A stretch of 64,000 bases of DNA, from the NCBI RefSeq assembly GCF_000373245.1, contig NZ_KB890755.1:47762-111761 (forward strand), in the 5' to 3' direction. A program made the position numbers and the translations under genes. The notes beneath the pieces are model-generated. The model ran no database searches. It saw only the letters and a program-made list of their open reading frames with translations, and was not told the origin of the DNA. The DNA is from Echinicola pacifica DSM 19836. GTDB lineage: Bacteria; Bacteroidota; Bacteroidia; Cytophagales; Cyclobacteriaceae. Of the stretch, positions 44,922 through 53,509 are shown in pieces. The first letter of the stretch is position 1. Each line of letters starts with the position of its first letter.

Positions 44922-47714
44922 CTATAAACCGGGAATCAAGAGTTTCTGAAAGGGCCGCTCCAGGCGAAACTCTATTTGTCCAGTATCGCTAATGGGTCTC
45001 CCTTTCCTACGAATGGTGTTCCCCTGATCAGTAATGATAATTTCTTGGTTTCCCGACATCAATTCCATAGGCACCTTCAGCACCATAGCCTGTTCATTTT
45101 GCAGCATAAAGCCACCCTCCTCGGCCTGAATCGTGAAAGTCACCGCCTTACCAAGGGAAAGAAACTCCCATTGGTCAAACTTCATCCGATAGATATCAGC
45201 GCCTAACAAAAACTCCATTTGTTGATTAGCCATATTCTTACGATGAAGACTTAAAAGTCCCTTTTGGTAATAATCTTCCCCATCTATCTCAGAATTTAAA
45301 CTAATCCCCACTCTCCATACATCCTGATAGCCATCTTCAAGATCTACGATAATCTTTTGTTCTCCTTCCTCAAATTCATCAAATTGCACCTGCTGAACCA
45401 CCTTACTTTCTCCATTGATATAGGGGTTAAACAGCAGCACAAAAGGCTTGTCCCAGGCCTCTTCCTGTCTGCGAAGAATCATCGTCGGCAGCTCCTGCCC
45501 CAGCATTTCCCGAGGAGCGGTACCCTTACTGAGGGCATTGCTTTTGGGAGCACTCACTGAATAGATCGCCTGGCCGGGCTGACCTTTAATCCATGCTTTC
45601 ATGATCTGTGTCGAGAGGCCTTCTCCCTCGAGGGTAAATAGAGCAGTCAAATCCCCATCCACTACGGACTTTTTCTTCCTGGAGAAATAATCGTAAGCTT
45701 TCAATTGCTCCTGATCTGAATTTAACTCTGTCGTCTCCTCCAGTGCAATTAATTGCTCTTGGTTATCAAAGAAGGTAAGGGATTGGCCGAGGCTATGATA
45801 AAAATAATCATGCATCTGCTCCTCATCCTTTATTTTGGCAGATCGGAATATATCCAAGGCATATCCTTGCCCCGAAGGGGATAAGGCCAAGGCGGTAAGG
45901 CGCTGCTGATTCGACTGGGTTTTGGGCTCTACAAAAGATACCTGCACAAAACTCGCCTGATCGAATAGCGGAAAAACCTCCGGCTTAGGAAAGCTGGCCT
46001 CCAAAGTATAAGGGTGAAAACTCCTCATGGAGGAGTAGGTAGATTTGCCATCCACGGCCACAGTATTATGAGCGGGGAATTTCGAATAATATTCCAGAAA
46101 ATCGGGATGCCAATAGCTCGATCCACGCCCCATATCCGGTGCCCAGACATAGCCATTTGCAAAAAGCTCCATGGAGATACCATTGGCCTGAGAGTGATTC
46201 CCAAAAGAGCCCACTGTGGACACCATCATGGCATTGGCGCCTGTGCCGAGCCGCTGCACAAACATACTTACATTCGGCGCATAAAAGCTCGGAGTGATCA
46301 GGGTAAATTTCTCTGCCTCCGCACTAGCTTCGGCCAATTGGTCCACATAAAAGAAGAGTTCGAAGAGCCCGTCACCCTTTCGCTCATAATGGCCCTTATC
46401 CACCAGATCCTGCAGGAGCGGAGTAATTGCCTCTTCCCTATCCCGTTTGGCATGCTTTCTATAATTGGCGATCAGCATCTCAAAATTCTCTGGAGGCATG
46501 GTCATATGCCCCGAGTCTCCAAAGCCTACGGTAAAGCCAGTGGGGAATAAATACTGAAATGCAGCCAAGGCGGCCTTTTCCACCAAGGGGAAATTATCAA
46601 ATTCATTCGTCTGAGATGAATTATCCAGCACGGTCAGGATCTCCAAAAGCGTGCCTGTCACATGGACCGAATAAGAGGGTGATTCTGGCCATATCCCTGT
46701 TTTCTGATCATAAATCAGGATCGATTCCTTCAAGGCCACTTGTCGAGGAGTGGATTCATCAAAGGTCATCTTGAGATAATATTGCTTGCCCTTGCCATTG
46801 CTATATTCATGATCATCCTCCAAGGCCATGGCGATATAGGTCAGAAATCTAGCCTGGAAAAAATTCCAGTTGTTATCAGGAATACCCTTTTCGATAATCT
46901 GGTCTCCCCATTTCTGAAACACCCGCTGAGAAGGCTCCAGATCTCTCCCCTGCTCCACGAAGTAATCGTACAAGAAATCATAAGTCAGGGTCAATGGAAT
47001 GACGATGCCCTCATGAATCACCTCAAAAGTAGCTAAACCAGAGATATTGGCCTGACTGGACTCATCCATCACATGAGGTGGATTACGCTGATCCATTCCA
47101 TCTATATACTGAAAGAAAACAGGCTCCGCCAATTCGGCATATTTACTCTCTCCTGTGAGCCAATACAACAAAGCTGCGTCCTGGGCTATGCTAATGATCT
47201 GCTCATTGATCCGCTCTATCGCATGACCCGACTCTGAAGGATGCACCCAAGTCCATTCCTTCGTTTCCTTATGCTGCATATAGATCCCCCGAGGATCATC
47301 CGAATAAGGTATGAGTTCCTCCAGTGGGGCAGTTCGGTAATCTGTCGCCCAATCTCTAGTGCCCGAAAAACGAACGGTGGGTACAGTTGCCTCGCCCTCA
47401 GCGTGGTCATAATCGCCCCCCATTAGATAGACATCGGTATGCTTAGTGTCCCAGTACATCTGTAACCTGGACAGTAGCCAGTCCGGCTGCTTCTCCACAT
47501 AATCCAGGTAAACTTCCAAGCGGTCCTTTTTGCGCTGAATAAAATCACGCTTCCAATCAGCAGTCTCCAAGGAAGCCTGAAATTCGGCCTTCCTGGCATC
47601 GGTAATGTATATTCTGGGATGCTCAGATGGCTGATGCTGAGCATGTACTTGCTGCAGCAGGAATAGGAATAGAGATAAAAGAAATAGTCGAATCACAGAG
47701 CAATATTGAATCAT
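44922..47714 (-). CDS. Large heparinase II/III-like lyase, paralogue 3 of 3
   Basis: A 930-residue secreted enzyme with a signal peptide ending VHAQHQ. It shares QPDWLLSRLQMYW and ATVPTVRFSGTRD with the proteins at 11540 and 21519, and is closer to the former. Helical-domain motifs NNWNFFQAR and SPSYS are present. Beta-sandwich motifs are GNHSQANGISMELFANG (about 503-519; the second His of NHxH is Gln) and AHNTVAVDG (about 548-556, intact). Inferred to be a uronate-specific lyase. It is the last gene of the enzyme block, 84 bases after the SGNH gene, and is followed by a clear terminator. Confidence 0.86.
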   Translation of the reverse strand: MIQYCSVIRLFLLSLFLFLLQQVHAQHQPSEHPRIYITDARKAEFQASLETADWKRDFIQRKKDRLEVYLDYVEKQPDWLLSRLQMYWDTKHTDVYLMGGDYDHAEGEATVPTVRFSGTRDWATDYRTAPLEELIPYSDDPRGIYMQHKETKEWTWVHPSESGHAIERINEQIISIAQDAALLYWLTGESKYAELAEPVFFQYIDGMDQRNPPHVMDESSQANISGLATFEVIHEGIVIPLTLTYDFLYDYFVEQGRDLEPSQRVFQKWGDQIIEKGIPDNNWNFFQARFLTYIAMALEDDHEYSNGKGKQYYLKMTFDESTPRQVALKESILIYDQKTGIWPESPSYSVHVTGTLLEILTVLDNSSQTNEFDNFPLVEKAALAAFQYLFPTGFTVGFGDSGHMTMPPENFEMLIANYRKHAKRDREEAITPLLQDLVDKGHYERKGDGLFELFFYVDQLAEASAEAEKFTLITPSFYAPNVSMFVQRLGTGANAMMVSTVGSFGNHSQANGISMELFANGYVWAPDMGRGSSYWHPDFLEYYSKFPAHNTVAVDGKSTYSSMRSFHPYTLEASFPKPEVFPLFDQASFVQVSFVEPKTQSNQQRLTALALSPSGQGYALDIFRSAKIKDEEQMHDYFYHSLGQSLTFFDNQEQLIALEETTELNSDQEQLKAYDYFSRKKKSVVDGDLTALFTLEGEGLSTQIMKAWIKGQPGQAIYSVSAPKSNALSKGTAPREMLGQELPTMILRRQEEAWDKPFVLLFNPYINGESKVVQQVQFDEFEEGEQKIIVDLEDGYQDVWRVGISLNSEIDGEDYYQKGLLSLHRKNMANQQMEFLLGADIYRMKFDQWEFLSLGKAVTFTIQAEEGGFMLQNEQAMVLKVPMELMSGNQEIIITDQGNTIRRKGRPISDTGQIEFRLERPFQKLLIPGL

Positions 47715-47798
47715 ATGTATAAAATTTTACTTCCAGCATCATCGCATTTATTCTTATCCAGCGAATAATAGACTATCTGGGGTCCAATCTCTGGCGGA

Positions 47799-48839
47799 TC
47801 ATAATACCTCCTGGATACTTTCCAACAGTAGTTTTTCCATGATTTGATAGCCTTCCAGGCTTGGATGCACGGTATCCCGCCCAAGGCCTGGCTTCAAGGC
47901 CTTATTTTCATCCACCATAGGGCTATAATAATCGAGGTATTTCAGGTTGTTTTTTAAGGCATATTCAGCCAGGATCTTATTGATGGCTAGGATATCTTCT
48001 GATGGGGCGATCCCCGGTCGCCAGGAATAATTTGCCGCAGGCAGTACTGAGCATAGGATTACCTTCAGCCCCTTAGCCTGTGCCAGCTCAGCCATGGAAA
48101 AAATATTTCCGGTGATCTGAGGGATGGTCGAAGGGCCCCGATTAGCCGCCAGATCATTAGTACCGCCAAGGATGGCGACCACTTGTGGCTCCAGCGCTAA
48201 GACATCCTGCCTGAAGCGTAGCAGCATCTGAGCCGTGGTCTGTCCGGAAATACCTCGGTTTATCAGGGGATTATCCTTGAAAAAAGCGGAATCTGCGCGC
48301 TCCCAGGATTCAGTAATGGAGTCTCCCATTAATACTGTCACAGGTTTCTTCTTTTTTGCAAGCAGCTGTTCGTTGGCAGCTTTATATTTGGAAAGGTTTG
48401 GCCAATCATCTGAAGGGATCATATGCATTTTCACCACTGCATCTTCAGCCATTTTAGCCGAATTGGGTAGTAATATACGGTCGCCCTCTGGGCTCAGCTC
48501 CAGCGGCGTATCTGGTAGCAGCCAGGCCTCCAGTACAAGTAAACTCTTATCCACAGTAAGGCTTCCATCCGCAGGCCACTGATCCACATGGGCATAGTAA
48601 ACCGACTTCTTTTTGGAATAGGAGCCCCATTCTGGGGAATCTGAAAAAACAATAGGATCACCATAATCCCCTTGGTCAGGCTTCCCTTGCTGGGCCCAGC
48701 CAAAGAGAGGAAGCAGGAGAAAAAGTCCAATTGCGCAGCTAACCCTCCATGGGCTGTGTGGCCTGAGCAGTGAGTCCATATGCTTGCATTTTTTGGGCAT
48801 AGAGGCCTTTAAAGCCATAGATTTAGGGTCAATCATCAT
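47799..48839 (-). CDS. SGNH/GDSL esterase with an N-terminal GH29-type beta-sandwich
   Basis: A 346-residue secreted hydrolase. The SGNH core (about 165-346) has the standard order: GDSITE (Ser174), the NRGISGQTT block, GGTND (Asn228) and DTVHP (Asp322, His325). Inferred role is glycan deacylation. The N-terminal module (about 58-140) contains EWGSYSKKKSVYYAHVDQWP and matches the C-terminal module of the GH29 enzyme at 51282 (DWGRYTTKDGVIYAHVFDIP) in spacing and pattern. The ATG at 48839 overlaps the upstream stop by 4 bases (ATGA), implying coupling. Met21 (48779) would give a shorter signal region and cannot be excluded. It lies 84 bases before the lyase at 47714. Confidence 0.9.
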   Translation of the reverse strand: MMIDPKSMALKASMPKKCKHMDSLLRPHSPWRVSCAIGLFLLLPLFGWAQQGKPDQGDYGDPIVFSDSPEWGSYSKKKSVYYAHVDQWPADGSLTVDKSLLVLEAWLLPDTPLELSPEGDRILLPNSAKMAEDAVVKMHMIPSDDWPNLSKYKAANEQLLAKKKKPVTVLMGDSITESWERADSAFFKDNPLINRGISGQTTAQMLLRFRQDVLALEPQVVAILGGTNDLAANRGPSTIPQITGNIFSMAELAQAKGLKVILCSVLPAANYSWRPGIAPSEDILAINKILAEYALKNNLKYLDYYSPMVDENKALKPGLGRDTVHPSLEGYQIMEKLLLESIQEVL

Positions 48840-51205
48840 TTGAGTTTTAAGGTGGTTTCTACTTGGTTTCTCATCACGGTTATTTCCCCTTTGGAGGATT
48901 CTATAGCCTTCCAGTCGAGAGCTTGCAAGTCTTCTATTGTATTGATCTTATGATCAGCCACCTTAAGGATCACATCATTTTCTTTGAGTTGGAGACTTTG
49001 AGCTTGGCGGTCCATAACTTTCATCACGAGCACTCCGGCGATCTCTCTCAGCCCTGAGGCAGATTGCTCAGCCATAGTTTCTATGGATTTCAATTTCATC
49101 CCCTTCCATAATATGGTATTAGAAGCTTGTATTCCTCCTTGCATCCCCGCCTCTATCGCAGGAACCTCAGGTGTTTTGGCGATCTTCTTAAGTGCAGGTA
49201 GCTGCACGCCAAACTCATTCATTGGGAAATTATTAAATCCCTGCTTGATCGGCTCCGAATCCGCTGGAAGCGTATAGTTTAGACTTTTGGGATCTGCAAA
49301 TTCTGCTTCGAAATAACTACTGGAGGCATCTACCCCTTTGGCTTGGGTGACGATCAAGGCCTCTTCATTGGTAAAGAAATTTTGATCCACTTCCTTCCCC
49401 CATCCTTTCAGTCGTACATCCTGGTGCGTGGTCATCACAATATTGTTTTTGAACACATCCTCAGAATTGGCGAACCATACATGAGGATGAAAGCCATTAT
49501 TAATCATAATATTATTCTCTACCAGCCTATCAAATCCTTCTCTCAATTTTATCCCGCCATTCAGGCACAGGTTATTATAGATATGGTAATTGGAGGAGCC
49601 ATCATCCAGGTCGATATCCCAGCCATGGTCACATCTGAAGCGGTTATTATTAATGGTAGTGGTGCGGATCGCATCCCAGGCCACCATCGATCGGCGGGCA
49701 GTGGTCAGGCTGTCCATCACACCCCGGTTTGGGTGCCAAAATCGATCCCTACCCCAGGAATTGAAAGAGCCATGGTCACCGGTTTCCATTACGGTATTAA
49801 ACACATCATTATAAGAAATGACATGCCCTCCCCAGGTGCCATCGCCGATATTGATGCCGGCACGAGGAACATCATAGATGCTATTATGGCTCACGGTGAT
49901 ATCCATCGCCATGGCGATCTGAACCCCCGCAGCCTGCTTTTCCAAACGCCCAATACGGTAGATTAGGTTATTATCCGCCAGGCAGTTTTTGGGATATTCG
50001 TTGGTCTGAGGGCCAGACACGGTGTCCATCTCTGATAGCGGCACATATTCAGTATAGGTAAAACTGGGCGACCTCACCGCCGAGGCTTTCCCCACAAAGG
50101 ATATAGCCGAGGCGCCACTATCGTGAATATGATTTTTGGAAATGGTGATATTACGATTATAGCCACTCACCATGATGACATTGCCACCGAGGTCGGTAAA
50201 CTCACAGGCGGTAATCCGGCAGTGCTCGGCACCTTCCACGAATAAGGCGGCTCCACGGTAGATGGACCAATCACTCCTGAGCAGCTGTTCATATTCTTTC
50301 ATAAAAGTCCTGCGGGTGTACTTAAAGGTGATCCCCTCCACTTCAATATTGCGCACCGGATTCTCCTCCGTGCCCACTATCTGGATCAGATCATCCAGTC
50401 TGGCGATCTCAAAGGTGGAATGATCCAATTCCATCCCCTCCTGCGGCCAAAAATAAAGCATGCCCGCCTCCTGATCATAAAACCACTCGCCAGGGCTGTC
50501 CAGCTCCTCAAAGATATTTTCCACCATCCTGAATTTCTCATGGGGCGCTGAAGGGCGGTTGTTTTGAAATCCCCCGGTCCACTCCACTTCTCCCTCTTCA
50601 CTGACGCCAGTAATTTCATAATGAAATCCTCCCCATCGACCTCTATGCATGGCATGGAAAAAACCACCTTTGGGATTCTTCCATGACTGTACTCGCTCCG
50701 GAGACAGGGCGTCAGCAGCATGCCCCTGCCAGTCGCCACCATTCTCATCGAAGTTGGGATAGCGAGCTAAAATCTGCGGGCTACCATTGACAATAAATTG
50801 ATCAAACTGACGGTCTTCCGCCAGTGCGGCGCTATATATGCCCGTCGAATCCTGCTTCCATTGCAGGTTTAATTTCTTTGCGCCTGAGAGCGTTACTAAC
50901 CCGGCGTCTTCTCCTATGATCTTCAGCCCGCTGAGTTTCGGACCGATAAGCAAGGATTCTTCTAATTGGTATTCTCCGGGAAGCACATGAAGAATTATTT
51001 CCTTTTTTGACTGCTCAGCCTTCAGGCTGCGAGCATGGTCCAAGGCCTGTGAAAAAAGCTTGAAAGGTGCCTCCCTGGTTCCATCTGCGGGATCCGCCCC
51101 TTGCTTACCAATATAAATATGAGCGGGATCCTCCGAGCACCCCGTGCTCAGGACAAAGGAGGACAGGAGTATAAGTAGAAAAATTGAAGGCCAGGTTTTG
51201 GTCAT
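48836..51205 (-). CDS. Beta-helix lipoprotein with C-terminal PDZ domain (GH141-like)
   Basis: A 789-residue lipoprotein (signal ending VLSTGC, Cys23). Residues 30-130 match the opening of right-handed beta-helix glycan enzymes (IYIGKQGADPADGTREAPF). A long helix region follows (about 280-620) with repeated N-x-I patterns (ITISKNHIHDSGASAISF, ITVSHNSIYDVPRAGINI). The last 100 residues form a PDZ-like module (GVLVMKVMDRQAQSLQLKEN, then VILKVADHKINTIEDLQAL). GH141, which includes alpha-L-fucosidases and xylanases, is the nearest family I can suggest. A PDZ domain on such an enzyme is unusual and might mediate protein assembly. It lies 76 bases after GH29 and overlaps the SGNH gene by 4 bases. 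Confidence 0.8.
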   Translation of the reverse strand: MTKTWPSIFLLILLSSFVLSTGCSEDPAHIYIGKQGADPADGTREAPFKLFSQALDHARSLKAEQSKKEIILHVLPGEYQLEESLLIGPKLSGLKIIGEDAGLVTLSGAKKLNLQWKQDSTGIYSAALAEDRQFDQFIVNGSPQILARYPNFDENGGDWQGHAADALSPERVQSWKNPKGGFFHAMHRGRWGGFHYEITGVSEEGEVEWTGGFQNNRPSAPHEKFRMVENIFEELDSPGEWFYDQEAGMLYFWPQEGMELDHSTFEIARLDDLIQIVGTEENPVRNIEVEGITFKYTRRTFMKEYEQLLRSDWSIYRGAALFVEGAEHCRITACEFTDLGGNVIMVSGYNRNITISKNHIHDSGASAISFVGKASAVRSPSFTYTEYVPLSEMDTVSGPQTNEYPKNCLADNNLIYRIGRLEKQAAGVQIAMAMDITVSHNSIYDVPRAGINIGDGTWGGHVISYNDVFNTVMETGDHGSFNSWGRDRFWHPNRGVMDSLTTARRSMVAWDAIRTTTINNNRFRCDHGWDIDLDDGSSNYHIYNNLCLNGGIKLREGFDRLVENNIMINNGFHPHVWFANSEDVFKNNIVMTTHQDVRLKGWGKEVDQNFFTNEEALIVTQAKGVDASSSYFEAEFADPKSLNYTLPADSEPIKQGFNNFPMNEFGVQLPALKKIAKTPEVPAIEAGMQGGIQASNTILWKGMKLKSIETMAEQSASGLREIAGVLVMKVMDRQAQSLQLKENDVILKVADHKINTIEDLQALDWKAIESSKGEITVMRNQVETTLKLK

Positions 51206-51227
51206 TTTGTGGTTGGGCTAAATGGAA

Positions 51228-51270
51228 AGTATCATTTCAAAAAGCATGATAAGCTTTCTGAAATGATACT
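51228..51270. terminator. Long hairpin between GH29 and beta-helix genes
   Basis: AGTATCATTTCA (51228-51239) pairs perfectly with TGAAATGATACT (51259-51270), and AAAGC/GCTTT extend the stem inside. It fills the 76-base intergenic gap. There is no strong T-run, so partial termination or mRNA stabilisation is more likely than full termination. Confidence 0.5.
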
Positions 51271-51281
51271 ATAATTATTAC

Positions 51282-52670
51282 TTATTTCTTAAGGTCAATC
51301 TTAATTACCGTCACCTCAGAGGCTGGCAGATCGCTAGGAAGGCTAAGGCTGTGGCTAGCTTCATCATAGCTTAGTTTTGAGGAAGGGGAAACCAATAATT
51401 CCACCTTGTCCACAGCTATATCGGCATTCAGCGTTACCTTGCCGCCTGCGGGGATGTCAAATACATGTGCGTAAATCACCCCATCTTTGGTGGTGTATCG
51501 TCCCCAGTCAGGCTTTTCATATGGACTGGACTTGGCACCATAGATGGATTCTCCATTTTCCTTGATCCAAGCGCCCATATCTTCCAGTCGCTCCACACTT
51601 GGCCCCGGAATCTCTCCCTCGGAGGTAGGCCCCACATTGAGCAGCAAATTACCGCCTTTGGATACGATATCCACCAAATCTCTGATGAGTGTCTCAGAGC
51701 TCTTCCAGTTATGATCCACCGACTTGAAGCCCCAGGTATTGTTCATGGTAAGGCAGGATTCCCAGTCCACACCCGGTATTCCAGTGTCAGGAATTTCCTT
51801 CTCTGGCGTACCAAAATCCCCTGCAAAGGTTCCTGATTTGTTCATTCCGCTCATCCCTGTACGGCCCTTATCCACGCGGTTGTTCACGATGGTATTTGGC
51901 TGAATATCCCGTATAAAACTATATAGCTCCTTCCCCATTTCGGTGGTATAATCAGGAATCCAGTCGCCATCAAACCATACGACGCCCACATCACCATAGT
52001 TGGTAAGCAGTTCCTTCACCTGAGGTTTCAGGTAGTTTTCATAATATTTAGGAAAGTCGGGGTTAAAGACGGTAGAATCTCTTTGGCCCGCATTATAATT
52101 AGGATAAAGGGGAGCTTGAGCATCTGGATGATGCCAATCGACGATGGAGTGGTAGAAGCACAGCTTGATATCTTCTTTTTTGCAGGCCTCGGCGAGCTCG
52201 GCAAGAATATCTCTCTTAAACGGGCTGGCATCCATAATATCATAATCGGTCACCTCCGAATCCCATAGGCAGAAACCGTCATGGTGCTTGGTGGTGATCA
52301 CGATATACTTCATTCCGGCATCCTTGGCTATTTTTACCCATTGATCAGCATCGAATTTTACGGGATTAAACTGCCCGGCAAATTCCTCATATTCTTCCAC
52401 CGGAATATCCAGCTTATCCATGATCCACTCGGCATTTCCTCGTACCGTATCTCCCTTATATATCCCCGCAGGAATGGAGTATAATCCCCAGTGGATAAAC
52501 ATCCCAAAACTGGCATCTCTCCACCATTCCATACGCTCCTCATCGGGGAGTTTCTCGGTAGAGGCCATCGCAGCAGCTTCATGATCTGCGTTTTCAGACT
52601 TATTCTGGGTACAGGCAGATTGTACTACAAGTGCCAATACCATTAGATGTAGTAAGGTTTTCTTAATCAT
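51282..52670 (-). CDS. GH29 alpha-L-fucosidase lipoprotein
   Basis: A 462-residue exo-fucosidase with a lipoprotein signal (VVQSAC, Cys20). The barrel domain has the family landmarks FGMFIHWGLYS, TTKHHDGFCLWDS and VVWFDGDW, whose Asp (234) matches the GH29 nucleophile. LLLNVGPTSEG closes the barrel. The C-terminal beta-sandwich (about 376-462) is recognisable by YEKPDWGRYTTKDGVIYAHV. It releases terminal alpha-L-fucose from side chains of the substrate; this is the clearest hint of fucose in the target glycan. It overlaps the DUF1961 gene by 8 bases, indicating coupling. A hairpin follows in the gap to the beta-helix gene. Confidence 0.95.
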   Translation of the reverse strand: MIKKTLLHLMVLALVVQSACTQNKSENADHEAAAMASTEKLPDEERMEWWRDASFGMFIHWGLYSIPAGIYKGDTVRGNAEWIMDKLDIPVEEYEEFAGQFNPVKFDADQWVKIAKDAGMKYIVITTKHHDGFCLWDSEVTDYDIMDASPFKRDILAELAEACKKEDIKLCFYHSIVDWHHPDAQAPLYPNYNAGQRDSTVFNPDFPKYYENYLKPQVKELLTNYGDVGVVWFDGDWIPDYTTEMGKELYSFIRDIQPNTIVNNRVDKGRTGMSGMNKSGTFAGDFGTPEKEIPDTGIPGVDWESCLTMNNTWGFKSVDHNWKSSETLIRDLVDIVSKGGNLLLNVGPTSEGEIPGPSVERLEDMGAWIKENGESIYGAKSSPYEKPDWGRYTTKDGVIYAHVFDIPAGGKVTLNADIAVDKVELLVSPSSKLSYDEASHSLSLPSDLPASEVTVIKIDLKK

Positions 52671-53502
52671 TAGTATTCATTTTAGTATAAATTTCAATAT
52701 TTCTGTAAGCCGCTGAGCGGGTAAACATATGCCGCAAGCCTATCCGCCCCTCTCTTACTGGCGCTGCACTGGAGAGATCCCAGGAGAAGTATTCCTCCCG
52801 TCCATCACCGACCACGCTTAGGCTAAGTTCCTTATCGGTCTTGACCCAGGTCAACTGATAACTTACCCCAGGCAAGAAAAGCCCGGTGCGCTCGTAGGAG
52901 GGTGGAATCTCCGTTTTTCTAAATTCCTCCACCGTCGGTGCTGGGTACCTGCGTATCCGAATATAATCATTGGTCGGGTCCTCATTGACCATGGGGAAGG
53001 CCGCATAGCTGACGTGAAGCAGGTTCATATTCTTCCAATAAGTACTCATGGCAGGTACTTTACGGGCCTCATTCCACTGACTAATGTCTTTATCAAATCC
53101 CTCCTCCCCTGTGCCTGTCGCCTGAATATAGAGGATATTTACATTGATAATCTGTGAGTCTAAACGGGTATAGTCATAGCGGATTTTCACATCCCCGGCA
53201 AAGGACTCCCTTGTCCAGAGCACTGCGTGATGAGCATCATCCAGATTGGTAGGACCGGCACTGAAGGCCATTCCTTTATCTGTATGCTCGATTTGCGCCA
53301 GCTCTCCATCCAGGAACCAATGTGCGCGATAGTCCTCCATCCCCGAATCCTCCATCTGGAGTGTCCAGTCCGTCCCGCTGGCCTTCACTTGGTCCTTCTC
53401 CTGCTCATTGTTTTTCTTTGTCCCACAACTTCCTAGCAGCAGGGCAAATAAAACATAGAGTAAAGGCTGGCTGCTCCTGAGCATAGTTGGCTTATTTCGC
53501 AT
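52663..53502 (-). CDS. DUF1961-family lipoprotein (concanavalin-like)
   Basis: A 279-residue lipoprotein (signal ending LLLGSC; the Met at residue 7 is an alternative start). The mature part has the pattern of DUF1961 proteins: GDVKIRYDYTRLDS, VNILYIQATG, MNLLHVSYAAFP and DYIRIRRYP, ending in a beta strand with GRIGLRHMFTRSAAYRNIEI. The fold is probably a concanavalin-like jelly roll, so glycan binding or lyase/hydrolase activity is possible, but no function is established. It lies 7 bases after the FAD oxidoreductase gene and overlaps the GH29 gene by 8 bases. Confidence 0.78.
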   Translation of the reverse strand: MRNKPTMLRSSQPLLYVLFALLLGSCGTKKNNEQEKDQVKASGTDWTLQMEDSGMEDYRAHWFLDGELAQIEHTDKGMAFSAGPTNLDDAHHAVLWTRESFAGDVKIRYDYTRLDSQIINVNILYIQATGTGEEGFDKDISQWNEARKVPAMSTYWKNMNLLHVSYAAFPMVNEDPTNDYIRIRRYPAPTVEEFRKTEIPPSYERTGLFLPGVSYQLTWVKTDKELSLSVVGDGREEYFSWDLSSAAPVREGRIGLRHMFTRSAAYRNIEIYTKMNTND

Positions 53503-53509
53503 AGTAATT

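Noticed and set aside
47720-47729. TAAAATTTTA palindrome upstream of the lyase at 47714, considered as a ninth LacI-type operator
   Set aside because: The half-site spacing is 2 instead of 4 bases, and it sits within 16 bases of the start codon, so it does not fit the set.
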